A stretch of DNA of 64,000 bases from Scatophagus argus (lineage: Eukaryota > Chordata > Actinopteri > Scatophagidae), in the NCBI RefSeq assembly GCF_020382885.2, contig NC_058497.1:18344330-18408329 (forward strand), written 5' to 3'. Below the pieces are notes generated by a model. The model made no database searches. It was not told the origin of the DNA and worked only from the letters and a program-made list of their open reading frames with translations. Position numbers and translations under genes: made by a program. Positions 49,101 to 62,602 of this stretch are shown in pieces (position 1 is the first letter of the stretch; each line of letters begins with the position of its first letter).

Positions 49101-52100
49101 CATTCAACGGTGCCAGAGATGTCCTCAGCTGCCTCTTGAGAACTTTGTCAGTGTCATTTATTGAAAACAAAATCTGAGGGTTTGGTGTACAACAGCTAAA
49201 GCCTCTTTTTCTCTTTTAACTTCTACTTTCTATGAACAGGATATATATAATGAATAAAATGTGACGGAGTGTATCTGAGAGCGTCTGAAAATCATGTCAT
49301 TAAGTTTTTATGTTGTTTTACAGCTCATTCTTTGAGGCGCAAAAAGAAGGGCGCTGAAAATCTCTGAGAAATGTAACATACCAGAAATTCCTTATTTTAT
49401 GATCCACAATATGTGATATTTTCCAGTTAATACTTTGAACACCTGTCACGATGCCCAAAAAAAAAAAAAAAAAAGCTGGTTAAGACAGACAAGTCAAAGC
49501 TTTTCCCCACTTACCTGCTGGTGTGTATGCGAAGGACGTGGTGTAGTGTCCCAGCCGCTTCCTCCTGCGGTGTCGACAGTACAGCCAGCCGCTGAAGCCC
49601 ATCAGCACCAACCACGCAGCCACGCCCAGTCCTGCGATGAAAGCAGGCTGCCGGACAACGCTTGTTATCTGCTCTGATATGCTGAGGTTGCCGCCTTCCT
49701 TCGCGGGCGTTGAAGTCTTGTCCGTTGGGGCAGCTGAAAGAAAAAGACATTTGGACCTAAAGGAGCAGTTTGACACTTTGTTTTCTTGCTGCTGAGAGTT
49801 AGAGGAGATGATTGACACCACTCTCATATCTGTCAACAGGCTATTAGCTGAGGACAAAGCCTGAAAACAGCTGGAAACAGCCTGCCTCTCAAGCTAACTA
49901 ATTACCATGTTTGAGGTTGTTGGCTCCAAAAACTGAAGTATGAGAATGACACGCTGTGGGTTTGTGGGGGGGGCATGTTTATGTTTTTCTCTGCCAGACA
50001 CATGGGAACAGCACATAAACCTTCCATAAAGCTTGATGTTATTACAGTTTGATTTTTGTACAGATTAATGTGCTAGCAGGCAGACTTTGTTACATTTGGA
50101 CAGAGCCAGGGCAGCTGTTCTCAGGCTTTATGCTAAGCTAAAAGCTAACCAATAGGTTCAGACATGAGAGTGGTGTCGATCCTCTCATTTAACTCTTGTG
50201 AATGATTATTATTCATACAAGTTTCCCAAAATGTCAAGCAATCTCCCCCAAGAAAAAATTGAAGCATAAGGGTAATTGTCTATTTGGCTAACAGGGCCTT
50301 TTTACCTTGAAATGAGAAGCGTAATAATCTTCTGCCTGCCAGTCACCAAATGTTACTCATCGTGTTAAAATTTCTCAGCTTCACTGTGAATTCTTGACTA
50401 ACCCTGAGCATTTTCAAAACCCAAAACATAAGTGTTGATGATGCCCCCGTTTTTAGATCATTTACACGACACAATCAACGCTCCACACACAGATTTCACC
50501 TGTGGTAAGCCTGCTGAGAGTACATCTTGTCATATTTCTTTATGTGTAGTAGCTTTAGCAGTTCGAGTGACTCACTGAGAAGCAGGCTGACAGGCTGGCT
50601 TTGAGTGCCCACACCCAGGCTGGTGACAGCAGCCACCACCACAGTGTAGCGGACGTGAGGCAGCAACCCTGTCAACAAGATGGACAGAACGGCTCCGTCC
50701 ACAGTTCGGTTTATCTGGTTCTCCTGCTCCACGCCGCTACCCAGACACCACACCTGATTGACACCAGACATAGGGGTTAATGTTTGAGTCTCAAAAGATA
50801 TAAACACGCAAAGGCATTCATTTATCCTACATGCCCAGGGGACAAGATGAGGCACGGTATTACAGTGAGACACTTTTTTCAGAATTGAAGCTTTATCTGG
50901 TAGCATACGGTGGTGAATGAAGGCATATACAGATACAGCAGAGATTAAAGATGAAAGGGATGTCAGTGCAGTGACAGTTAAAAGCCAGATTTAAAATCTT
51001 GATGTTGCAAATATACGTGCCTGCATACCTGCAGTGGAAGAAATATTCAGAGTAGAAACACCACAGTGAAAATCCTCTGAGTTAAGGTCTTGCTTTTTAA
51101 TTTATATCAAAATTTTGCTATAGTGAACAAGAAGTAAGTCAGTATTGATTGTTTTTTTTTCAGTTAAATATCTATAAAGATGTCAAAAATGTGACAAATG
51201 TTCATAAGAAGTTCCCAGAGCTAAGGTGACAATTCATGTTTTTAAAGCTATAAATACATTTACCTGATAAATAACAATAATAAATTATAACCTAAAACTC
51301 TGTTGTGTTGTATTGTAGAAGTTGCACAAGTCAAAAGGACTGAGCATCGCCAGTCACCAGACTCAGTAACGCTGGTTATACAGAAGTACCAGTCAAATGT
51401 TTTGCTCACATTGGCCACATGCTGTTGGACTTTCCAGACCAAGTAAGGCTGTGGCAACAAAGCTCCTGATGATTAACTTTGATGAACTATTCATTTGTGA
51501 GATGGGGAATTATTTCTTTCATCAGGAGCTGCATAGTCTGGCTTTCAGGGTAGAAAATTAAGAGAAAAATGTGCTTAAAATAAAAGTAGTCATGCAAAAG
51601 GTTAGCAATTTAAAGTGGCAGCTGGTCGACCTGAAACTAACTTGAAATGCTAATGTCATCTATAACAATTCATCACAATTCATAAATCTGCCTCAGTACA
51701 TTTGTGTAGCACTTAATTAAACGTCTTTAGTTACCTTATGGCTCTTTTATAATCTCTGTAATGTACTTTTTATTTTTTAATTAATGAAGCTTTGTGATGT
51801 TGGGATGCTTCAGCTCAGTAGTACTGATTCAACATTTAATTTTTGACATGTAAGCCACGGGAGGCTTGTGCAAAACACTGTGTGTGGTTTACAGCAAATT
51901 AACTGTTTAACAGGATTAAGTGAGATCCTTGCCTTCAGCTGATGAGCCTCCACATACAAAAGGATCTGACACTTCATGATCAGACGTGTGCGATTTTCTC
52001 ATAACTTTCCACATGCAGTAGCAGATGGGAAGAATAAATCAAAACAATAGAACTGTGTGTTCCTTTTTGGCATTTTTTCCCCTGTGGGATAGCAGCCTGA

Positions 52101-55100
52101 TGATTAGTAATCAGTGTTGTGCCCATGCTCAGAGACAGATAATCAGAACTAAGTGTTTTTTGCAGAGCAAACAGATGACAGGGACAGTCAGCGCTCACAA
52201 TCTGATGACAAAATTGAGTCTTTTTCTGTGGCGGCAGCACATGTACTGGCAGCAGATATGAGACAACGAGTAATTACTAATTGTTAATTAAAATCAGTGT
52301 TTTTTTTTCATGACTGTCTAAACACAAATTTTGACAACACTGAGTAACGGCTGCATAAAAATACAAACAATTTGTTCCACTTTGTTTTTGCAGCGTACGG
52401 CTGTGTGACAATATGACGGTCTTAAAAGCAGAAATAAACAGAGACAGGGTGATGTCTCAGGAATCGGGTGTAGTCGTATGCTGGTTGCCGCAGTCTCACC
52501 TTGTACTCCCGAATTATCCCACTCTGAGTGTTGTGAGGCGGAGGCTCCCAGGACACGCTGATGCTGGAGCCGTTTGTGAGCTGAACCACTGATACGGCCT
52601 GTGGAGGTGCACTTAAAGCTGGAGGCAGAGATAAGAAGGAAAATTAGAATTCTTTTATTATTATTATTATTATTAACTGATATGATTTAAAGGTCAGTAA
52701 TTTCCGGATAAGTTCCTAATAATGTCCAAGAAGTTTCCTTTAAACAACTTCGTAATATGATTGTTTGGAAAAATAGAAATGTCCTTGGAAGAAAAGTTCA
52801 GTTGAAATCCAATTAAATATTCTTTTTTTTTTTTTTTTTTTACTCATCGGAAATTTTTTTCTCATTATATACCATACATTGGCATGTTCAAATAACCTGC
52901 AGCACTAACTAAAAGAATACAAATTTTTTGATTATTTTCTAATTTCATTAAACTCTACTTGAATTTTTTCCAAACAAATTTTTCAAACTTGGCAAAATTC
53001 ATCCATCCAATCCATCCATAAATCCAAAATATCTAAACAAAAGAGCTCTGATGTTTGTGTTAACATGATTCCAAGGAATACTGGAAATACTCTTCTTCAC
53101 TTGTACTGTTTGATGAGAAGATTAAGTCAGTTAGCTTAGCTTAGCATACGGACTGGAAACTGCCAGTTTGATTGTGACGATACAGTGAAGTTGACCTTTG
53201 ACCTTCAGGATATGAAATGTCATCACTTCAGTGGAGGTTATTAACCGGACCACCTCGTTGAAGTTATTTCCAGGAGTCTTCAGCAAAATCTCACTGTGAG
53301 AAGACTCCTGAAAAATCACCACAACTCCTAACAGCTTCTCATTTTAGACTTCAGATTTAATACGGATCAAACAAACAAGATATAACATGTGTAATTAGCG
53401 AGCTCCAGAGATCACTAGAGCTTATTTTTCAATTCTCCACCAGAAATTGACTTAGCTTATTTCTGATACCATTCGACTTCTTCATTAAGGACAACAATAT
53501 CATTATTTTACTTCATAATTGCAGTTCTATGCTACAGATAGCAGTTATTGATATGCATTTCTTACCCTCCTCAGGAGTACGCAGCAGAACCATGAGGCTG
53601 TCGTGTCCCTGTAACTCATTGAAGTAAGGGCGTATCTTGATCTCATACTCTGCGCTGCTGTGCAGATCCGCTAAGATGATGCTATGGTCAGAGGTGGCCT
53701 CCACATCCTGGACCGACCAGGAGCTGCCGATAGTCCGGTAAAATACACGATAACCCTGAACATAGCGAGACTGATGGCCCACCTGAGAAGAAAAAACATT
53801 AATTGACACATTTACAGCGGAAGCAGCAGTTCAAATTCTGCTGGAAGAAGTTTTTAAAGTTTATTTTCAGAGATAAGCACACTGCAAGTTGTATTTGAAA
53901 GTAGACTTTTTCATCCGTCAAGCATTCAACTCACAGTCCAAGAAATCCTGGCGCTGGTAGGAGACAAAGCCACTGGCTTCTGCAGGTAGATGGACACCTC
54001 GCCTAACTCTCTCTGCACTTGTCTGTGGTCCACACCCTGTTCTGCAGGACTCCCATCTGTAATAACAAAGACATCCAATCAGACCAAACCAAAAAAAAAT
54101 GCAGGCAAAAAGCAGTTATTAAAAAAAAGATTTTTTGATGAATTCAGCATTGCTCACAGCGATGAGGAGCATCACACTGAGAAAGCAATTAGTCTTTCTT
54201 CTTTCTAAACCATGTGGCTCATTATCTTGGTTGTCAGCCTTAGATTAAGCATCTCCAATTTCTTGCTCTGACAATAAGCGAACTGAAATAAAGATTAAAT
54301 TAAAATAATGTAAAATTTTTGCTTATGTAACCCACCCTGCGTCCTGACAGGCTCAGAGATGGGACTGGGGTCACTGAGTCCATAAGAGTTGACTGCTCGG
54401 ACAATGAAGAGATAAACAGTGTTGGGGAAGAGTCCGACCACCGTGTGCTTCTCGTGCTTCACGTGGTCCGCCACCGTTTGCCAGGTGCTGCCAACTGATT
54501 GGCTGTGGGGGAAAAATGGTTATAGTTTGTCTAAGAAAATGTTTGTTTATTTTATGTGGACACGGTTTAACCACACCAACGTCATGAGAGATAAACCAGC
54601 ATGAGTAAAAAGAACAGTTAATGTAAACCATACAGTCAGCAGGCACCTTATAAAGTACAGTTTCAACAGATGTGCTGAGCTCTTTCTGAACATTTAACTT
54701 TAACTCCTGTTATCGTCAGAGCTCAGCGTCATATAGAGATAACAAGTTAATGGCTTTGATGACAACTTTGTCTGTCGCTTATCACCTGATGACAAAAGAA
54801 AGTGGAACGAGTAGTGTCAAAAAGAGAGATCTAAGTTTTACATGTTGGGTAAATCTTGTGTTAGCCCACATGGCAACTAAAACACTAAAGTACTTTTATT
54901 AAGTTGCGAAAATATTTGTTGCCATCATGAGAAGGCAAAGTGTGAAACCTCAAGGGTTTCCTCCATCCATTTGTTGGTATTAGGGCTGTAACTACACATT
55001 ATTTTCACTCTCACTGAATCTGTCAGTCCCCGTCACCATTTCCCAAAACACAAGGTGACATTAGAGTCAACCAAGAGTCCAAAACCCAAAGAAATTCAAT

Positions 55101-58100
55101 TTTCATGTCAGTTCAAATTATATAAATCATAGAAAAATATCCCATCCTCACTTGGCTGGTGATTAATTAACTGTCAGTTAAATAAGAAGATTTATACCAC
55201 TCTCATGACTGTGCACTAAGACAAAACAGCCGGAAACCGGTTAGCCTAGCTTGGCATAAAGACTGGAAATGGGGGGTGGGGTGCAGGTACAGCTAATCTC
55301 AATGTGTCAAATGGTAACAAAATCTACCTCAACAGCTCACTAACTAGCATTATATTTATTCAAATTACATCTTGTGTGTTTAATCTGTACATATTGCACT
55401 TTAAAAATGTCAATTTCTGGTTTCCTCTGGTGCTAAGCTAAGCTAAACCTCTCCTGGCTATGCAGCGAATTATATCAATCTTCTCATCTAACTCTCTTTA
55501 AATTAACAAGACAGAGACAGAAATGCAAAGCAATCCAAACACAACCATCTGATGAGCTCGCCATGGTTCCTAAGAACCAACAGCTGAATCAATGAACAAA
55601 TGAATGAATGAATGAATGAATTGACGAACGAGCTGCTTTTTGGATCCATGAGATTCTGTGCATCTAAAAACACATCTCTGCTCTCAGCTTGCAGGCAGAA
55701 CAATGACAAGTTTTATTCCTTCTCTTTTACCGCAGCAGGTGAAGATGACGGCCTCTGAAGGAGAGCTGCGAGGCTGTGCAGGGACAGGGGAATATCAAAC
55801 AGAACAAGCTCAATTTAACATTTTCCTCAACTCCTTGGAGGAGAAAATGGCAAGGTAATTACCAAAAACACGTCATAGAGTTTTCCTATCATCAGTGGCT
55901 TCTCCTCTGCCACCTTTCTCACCAAATGTCCTCGAGAAACAGTTCTGACATTTAACTTTTTATGTAAATGGCTTTGGAGTGGAAACTACAGCTGTTGCTT
56001 TTGCATAAATCCATCAAGATTTCCCCTTCTTTCAAATCCAAAATGGAAGTGTGACCGTGTGCTGTGTACTAGCCGGGATACAATAGCAGAGAGATGTCAG
56101 TTTGTGCCTCTGTCTTTGTTCCTGCTGATGCCAGAAAACAAACATTTTCAAACAATTTGTTGGTGGCGGAGCGTGCAAACAGTGAGTGGATCTTCATCAC
56201 CAGCTCGGCATGCAAGCCTGCCACACTGAGCTTTCCTTCCCATACAGAGATAACTGGACTTGTGTGTAAGTGTGTGTGTGTGTGTGTGTGTGTATTTGTC
56301 TGTACACTCGGTCTGCACGCTCTCTGCTGTGTCTGTAATGAGTGAACTCTCCAACTGGGCTGGCGACCCCCTCCTTCCTTTGCCCCAGGACAGGACAGAG
56401 CTGCCAAGCTGACCACTGGAGTAATTGTCTCCTCTTTCACTCACTGTCCCTGGTTGGTTGTTAGAGCTGCTATGACTCTCCTCGGGACGCCACGGCTAAA
56501 TACTTCATGCAGCGAGTGTCGCGTTTTCACTTCAGGACTTCACTTAACAGGACTGTCTTCCTCTCGGGCAGAAATGAGTCATTTCCGAACTCTAATGACT
56601 CTAAATGAATAAGACTTTAATATCTGTGAATAGTCAGAATACTAACAAAGTAAAAGAGAGTGTGGATACAGTTAAAATAGCTACATATATACATACATAT
56701 CTTTTTAAAGACAGTGAGACCTGAATCAGGGGTGAGAGGAGCACCAAATTAATCTACTCAAGAAAAGATTGTCTTTACTAAAGTTTAACTCGGGCACAAT
56801 CGGATGGCATAACTGGTTATCTAACAGCTACCTTCTCAGACAGAGTGTTTACCAGTCATGAAGTGTTTAATGACTGGTTTCATAACACCTTTAATGTATA
56901 TTAAATCAGGATACTTTGGCTTTCATTGCAAAACAAAAGCTATTACATTTCAGTGTCCACCAAAATAGCCACCAGCTGCACGGCTTGTAAATAGGCCAAA
57001 AAGTATGAACTTTTACAAGTTACTTTAGAAATGAATCAAAAATCGTACTGTTTCCACCTTATAAAGCCACTCACAGTCCTGCTCCATCTTACATTTGTGA
57101 GGTTTTGGCCCCACATGTACCCGAGGCCCTTAGTCGTTTATGTATTTTTTTTGTTTTTCTGATGTGAAAAACATAAAAAAACATTCTTTCTGACAGTTTT
57201 AACCAGATTGCTATATTGGAGAAACAAGAAGCTTCCAGTGCTGGTTAGAAAAAAAAATACCTTCAGTGGTTTTACAAGCTCAAAATCATCACTTGATTTA
57301 GTTCATTTGCAAACAACATCTCCATTTGTATTTACTTTCCTAAATTGTGGTGGGTGGTTTTCTCTTATATTTTAGGGGAAATCAATCAAGTTGGTGTTGG
57401 TTTATTCATTTTAAGAATTCATGAATTCATGAACTCTTCAAATATACCCAGCCTGGAAAAATGACTCGAAGACACCACGAAGACGTGTGTCACCACGTAC
57501 CTGAAGGCCTCAATAATGTAGGAAGTGACAGCAGCCCCCCCTTCGTGAGGGTTGGACTGCCAGGTGAGGGTGACAGTGTTTTTGGTCACATCCGTCACAA
57601 CGGGTTTCTGGGGAGGCCCTGGCAGTTGGATGAACTCAGAAACTCTGGATACCGAAGAAGCTCCATTTTCTGTTAGACAAACAGGAAGAAAAACACGAGT
57701 AATACACTCCATTACACTGCAACAACAGACCGACTCTGATCAACATTTGGTCTGAAACCAGGCTGGATTTCACTGTCACGTTGCGGCCACAGGCTGCGCT
57801 CTTATGAAGAACATTGGCAGAGTTTGTAGTTTCTTGAGCACGGAGGTGTAGTGTGAGAGTGACGGAGTGTGAAGTGTAACAAAGAGGCAGAATGTGAGTG
57901 TGAGTGGTGTGAGTACCTCTGACAGTCAACATCCCACTCCAGCTCGACTCCCCTGTGGCGCTGGATGCCACACACGTGTACATGCCTGAGTCTGCGTCCT
58001 GTTAAGCCGCAGCCGACGGAGAAGACAGACATCCAGAACAAAGAAAATTGAAAACAGATGCTGCATGTTAGCATGATGCATCACAGTTTACAATATACAC

Positions 58101-61100
58101 TACAACTTATAGTTCTTATAGTTATATCAGTTCATATAATTCCAAATCAGTTCATCCTGTCTTCCAATCCAAGAAGTTTTCAGCATGGAATGTATTACTA
58201 ATTATGGAGAAAATAAAAATGTCCTTAGAGGAACTACTATTGGATTACTATTGGAAATTCATAACCCTACATTATGAACCGCAAGTTTGACTTTCACACT
58301 TGTGCATGTTCAGCTGTGCACAAATACTCTCCAGGTTAGACCAGCAATTATGCTCGTGCACCGAATGACTCTTTTTCTTCTCCTATAATTAGCACTCGTG
58401 ACATAAAAACACATCTCTGAATACTTCTTTGACCAACGGTGTCCGATTTCCTTCGATTCAAAAGCTATCCATGCATACCTAAACTACAACATCCCCACTC
58501 TGCAGTCATCATCTCAGCCTCTGAAAGCTTCTCTGCTGCAAACCGTGACGCACCACACTCTCCTCTGCTTGCACTCTTGTTTACATTATGAACTGTATAT
58601 GAATGCATGCTTCACTGACACTCTTGGTGTTTACTCCAGCCCTGTCCTGGCTGAAAGCCAGACTGCTGGAACTATCATCAGACCATATGAGATCATCCAC
58701 CGCAGTGTTGACCTCTGGCTGACTGACAGCACAGCGTGTGGTGCAGGTGAACCTCTTTAGATGACTTCAGCTAATGATAAAATATTGATGGTGCATAGGG
58801 GCATCAGCAGGACAAATATTTTTAGTACCTCACTCGTCATCTCCGTTTCCTCTCTTTCTTGTCCCCTTGTCACCCCCCCTCCCCTCCTTGATGCCACACT
58901 AATGCATCTCTTCTGTTCCATTGAGCACATTGGCATGGCAGATTTCCCCTGCCTCAGTGGTGCACTGGACCAAAAATTAATTCTCCAAGTTTGCTGAGCA
59001 CCACAGCCAGAGAAACAGGATGAGAGAGGAAGTGAATAAGCACATTCTGGGCAGGAGGGGGTTTAATTAAAAGCTGGGTAGGTGATTAATCATCTATTGG
59101 CAGTCAATTAATGGAAATGATGCTGCTTTTGCTCAGTCCTGCATGCACTCACTGACCTCCAGGTGGGGTTACAGCACAAAGGGGTGACTGACTGTTCCTC
59201 CATCAAAGCAGCACACATTAGCATTTACAAACAAGCCCCTTCATTAACATTACAATTACACACCGCATGAGCACATAATTGCACTGGAGAGATATGCACT
59301 GCCTTAGAGGGATTGGTCTTTGAAACCCAGCCTCACCTTAATTTTACAAACGAAAAAGGAATCTATAATGGAAAAAATACAAAGCCACGTGGGCTGTAGA
59401 GAAAGTGAAAGAAGGTCAGAGATCAGACGGGAAAGTTTTGCAGCATTCTGTGCTCATATTTATTCCCTTCAGTCACACAGTCAGTCGAGAAGGTGTTAAC
59501 GCCTCTCTTATCCTTTTCATCCCCCTTCCAATAAATAACACTCACTTAATGCAAAGCAAATCCTCCCACTCACACACCTTCATATCTGTGATTTGCAAAG
59601 TGCCATTTTCCATCAAGGTCACTCTAGGGTTATTTCCCTGAAGCCTCTCTCCATCCTTCTCCCATGAAATCTTGACTGAGGGCCCTCCAGTCACACGGCA
59701 GTGAAGCTGCGTTGCGGCACCCCGAGACACAGTCTGATTGGCTGGGCCTTGCCGAATAATCGGCGGGACACGACCTGAGGGACCTATCGACGTGAGAGTG
59801 AGAGGAGGAAAGATGTTATGTTACGAGGTGTCATCTCTCTTCTTATTAGCTAAACAGCAGATAAAAACATATTTGGAAGGTGTACAAAATACGTATAAAA
59901 ATAAGATTAGAAAGCTGCCATGAAAACGATGTAAATACTTCAGCTGCTTAGTGGGCAGAAAATAAAAGGCTGCATAAAGAGCAGAAAAGCAGCCTAAATG
60001 TGGTGCTTACAAACTGCCTGGGGAAGAACACCAAGCCTAAAATTCATTGCTCATCCAGCATGGGGCCCATAATTGTGCTCGTTCTTGGTTTTTTATGAGC
60101 TTTGTTGTTATGCACCTACTTAGCCTACCTACTTCGTAATTAATATGTTTTCTCCTCATTAGCTCATAGTACAAAATAAAGAATAAGCCTCCCTCTGGTT
60201 CAAAACGTGATTATGTGGACATCGTGACATCTCACCTCCCTCCACCTCCAGCAGCGCCCTGGTCAACACGCTTCCTGCCACACTGATGGCCTGGCAGATG
60301 TAGAAACCAGCGTCCTCGGGGTGGACGTCAGTGATGGTCAGTTCTCCGCTCATGGAAACAGAGTAACGACCAGACTGTGATGGTGGCTGGCCGGGGAACA
60401 ACAACATCTACACACAAAAACAGACAGCAGAACAGAAAATACACATAAGGCTACACTGTGTCTGTTTTTCAAGAGAATGATAATCATTTAATCTATAAGA
60501 TGTCAGAAAATAGACAAAACTGTCTCAAATTGCTTGTTTTGTTTAAATGGCAACCTAAAACCCAAAGTCATACACTTTGCACTGCTTCTTAGAGAAGCAA
60601 AATCCTTACACTGGAGAACATCAGCTCAACAATTTCACATTTTTGCTTCAAAAACCTATTTATCAATTCTCAAAATTATTGTTGGTTACGATCTTTTGTT
60701 GGTGTACAGTTTATTAACACTTTAGGGCTACACCTAATGACAATGACTACTTAGCCTGTGTCTTGTTTTATCTGTCTTTATATGTACTGTCATTATTTTC
60801 ATTAACAGTTCAAAACCCCAAATTCCCACAGTCAGTTTAAAAGCACAGAAGACAAAGAAAATCAACAAGCTGGCAAACTATTAATCACTTTTCAAAATTC
60901 TTGCTGATTCATTTTTGGTTAATCAACTAACTGATTAATGGTTTCAGTCCAACATCTCACTGACATATCCAAACAACCAGAGGCTACATCCATGCTAGCA
61001 GCTCCGTCAGGCTGTAGCTAAAAGAAACATCAACATGTTAAAATGCTCACAGTGTCAATGTTGAGTATGATGTTTAACAGTTATGCTGTTTACCAAATTC

Positions 61101-62602
61101 ACCATCTTAGATTAGCATGTTAGCATGCTAACATGTTATGAGACAAAGAGCACAGCTGAGATTCATGGTTATTTCAATACGTGTTGTGAAGCATTGGACA
61201 ATTTGAAATTCTGGATGTAAAATGAACAGTCTTTAATGTACATATCAAATTTTGTTGCAACCCACCTAGCACTTCTTAAGGCATTGCACTCAAAATTACA
61301 AATGTCAACTTCAAGGTGGCACTAGGGGAAGATCCTATTGGCCTTCACATAATTTTGTGGCAATTCATCCAGAAGACATCTCAGACTGGACCAAACTGGT
61401 GGGACGACGGAGAGTCATAGCCACTAGCATGGCTAAAACACAGGTCAAACATTGAAAAAAAGGGTTGTTTTGGTGTTTTTGGGATGTCGGCCACTGACAG
61501 ACGTTTTGTAGTTGTCCCATTCTGTTTTTTTGTAAGTGAGATGGATGTAAAAAAGGGGGAAGGGATGCACATCAATCCATTCAGCCATCCATTTCATTCC
61601 TCTAAGAGGCTTAGACTTCAGTGGAGGGACCAAGGTTATAAGGCGACACATAATCCCCCAAATACAGCAAAAAAAAGCTCTACAAACAGCCAAGCCATGC
61701 CTCAACCATCCTGCAGACTAAAGCTTATTCATAAAATCTGTAGCTGAACTTCCCGTTTGCTTGCCGACGAGCTTCCAAAACATCTGAAGCTGTTCCTACA
61801 AGTCAGTGATCCCAGCTGCCGTTGAGCAACAGGGTATTTATAGCTGGGTACAATGTGGAAGGAGGACAGTGTTTGTCTGCAGGTTTGCCCTAAAGACGCA
61901 GTTTCCACACCTGGTGTACTTCCTGCCACATCTCCCTCCTGCCTTTCTACTTCTTCAACTCACCCTCCTCCCTTTCGCTACTCTCTTACACCGCGGTCGC
62001 AAGCAGGAGAAACATTTTCCGCCAACGCAATCCCGCAATGCCTTCCAACACTTTGTCTCTACTCATATCTCTGAGCCAAATGCAAATGTGCTGCACTCTC
62101 CTCGCCCATTTTGCTCAGAAAAATGAGTCTTGAAGAGTGTGGGCAACCCAGAGGAAAAAAAAAAAAAAAAGTGTCAGAAAAAAGTATAATTAAATCAGAC
62201 AAAACCTGTTCATTTTGTGGTGAGTCTTTCTCGCCTTCAGAACAAAGAAGGTGTGAAACTCCGCTAGTTGATAAATGATAAACAATACATTATGAGGAAG
62301 ATTTAGTAAAATCCTCAACTACACATAAGTGTCACCTTGAGGCTTATTTGAAATCAAATATATTCATATGTATATGTATACAGTGATTTTTAAACAGGAA
62401 TTTACTGCACTGGGAAGTCTGCGTTGCTGCAGTATTTGGCATCAGAGGAGCTCTTGTTCTCTGCTCCAGCCTCTTACCTGGCTGCCCTCTTTCTGCCAGA
62501 AGATGGCAGGTGGAGGGTTTCCTGTAGTGCCACATTGGAAGGTAATGCTCCTCCCCTGGGTGGCAATCTGGTCTCGGGGCTTCGTGACAATCTGAGGTGG
62601 TA
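43111..62602 (-). CDS. robo3: Roundabout homolog 3 (Robo3) axon-guidance receptor, 5'-truncated by the window edge
   Basis: Robo3 controls midline crossing of commissural axons (family knowledge). Exons in coding order: 62478-62602, 60236-60407, 59578-59783, 57917-57998, 57501-57669, 54336-54502, 53935-54056, 53566-53782, 52500-52618, 50576-50753, 49515-49733, 48502-48544, 48274-48410, 47893-48177 (or 48180), 46856-46994, 45351-45682, 45013-45129, 44079-44261, 43630-43751 and 43111-43122. Phases agree and give 1047 residues here. The first two exons form Ig4 ([34 protein letters not shown]) and the next two Ig5. Then come FN3-1 ([15 protein letters not shown]), FN3-2 ([13 protein letters not shown]) and FN3-3 (REYKVWCLGSG). 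The membrane helix is [23 protein letters not shown], followed by RHRRRKR. The cytoplasmic tail has [11 protein letters not shown] at the CC2 position, an acidic [16 protein letters not shown] and [10 protein letters not shown]. The protein ends RRRDENLM. Five-Ig architecture plus [14 protein letters not shown] favours Robo3 over Robo4. Ig1-3 and the start are outside the window. Confidence 0.93.
44330..44575. repeat. Dispersed repeat family Y in a robo3 intron
   Basis: It has 'gctttcttgctgagagttag', 'gatgagaagaccaatgta' and 'gcatattccaaaatgtccaaaatgtc'. These match the terminal blocks of the 49760-50260 copy. Confidence 0.5.
44630..44925. repeat. Dispersed repeat family X in a robo3 intron
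   Basis: It contains 'gctcacaatgataatgttaac', 'atgttagtgtttagcagg', 'ttcatgcaatagttgttgag' and 'gctgtgctactagtatggtt'. The block order is the same as in the copy at 61010-61440. Confidence 0.6.
45850..46160. repeat. Retroposon-like repeat ending 'ccacggctgcccc'
   Basis: It starts 'agttactttattaatccc' and 'gggaaattacttctctgc', passes 'gcgcctttctcaagggcac' and 'gggggaatcgaaccagtgac', and ends 'cctctaggccacggctgcccc'. I know this pattern as a high-copy fish element. It lies in a robo3 intron. Confidence 0.65.
49760..50260. repeat. Dispersed repeat family Y, long copy, in the robo3 intron before the membrane exon
   Basis: The blocks include 'gagcagtttgacactttg', 'cttgctgctgagagttag', 'actctcatatctgtcaac', 'ttatgctaagctaaaagc' and 'gtttcccaaaatgtcaag'. 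The element spans about 500 bases. Confidence 0.6.
55170..55505. repeat. Dispersed repeat family Y in the largest robo3 intron
   Basis: It contains 'ccactctcatgactgtgc', 'gttagcctagcttggcataa', 'agactggaaatggggggtg', 'ctggtgctaagctaagct' and 'cttctcatctaactctc'. It is inverted relative to some other copies. Confidence 0.55.
56271..56292. repeat. (TG)n microsatellite
   Basis: Eleven TG units lie in the large robo3 intron. Confidence 0.9.
60408..62477 (-). other. robo3: robo3 intron splitting Ig4
   Basis: This 2.1-kb intron separates the two halves of Ig4, as in other Robo genes. It carries a family X repeat (about 61010-61440) and a poly-A run (about 62155-62170). I see no other exon. Confidence 0.55.
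61010..61440. repeat. Dispersed repeat family X, long copy
   Basis: The blocks include 'gtctggctgtagctaaaag'-like and 'aaatgctcacagtgtcaatg' strings, 'gattagcatgttagcatgctaacatgttatg', 'cacagctgagattcatgg' and 'attcatccagaagacatctc', ending 'agccactagcatggctaaa'. This is the most complete copy I found. Confidence 0.6.

Larger units (their letters stand above)
54503..57500 (-). other. robo3: Large robo3 intron splitting the first FN3 domain
   Basis: A 3.0-kb intron within FN3-1. It holds a family Y repeat at 55170-55505 and a (TG)n tract at 56271-56292. The other frames in it lack flanking splice sites and family resemblance. I see no alternative exon. Confidence 0.5.
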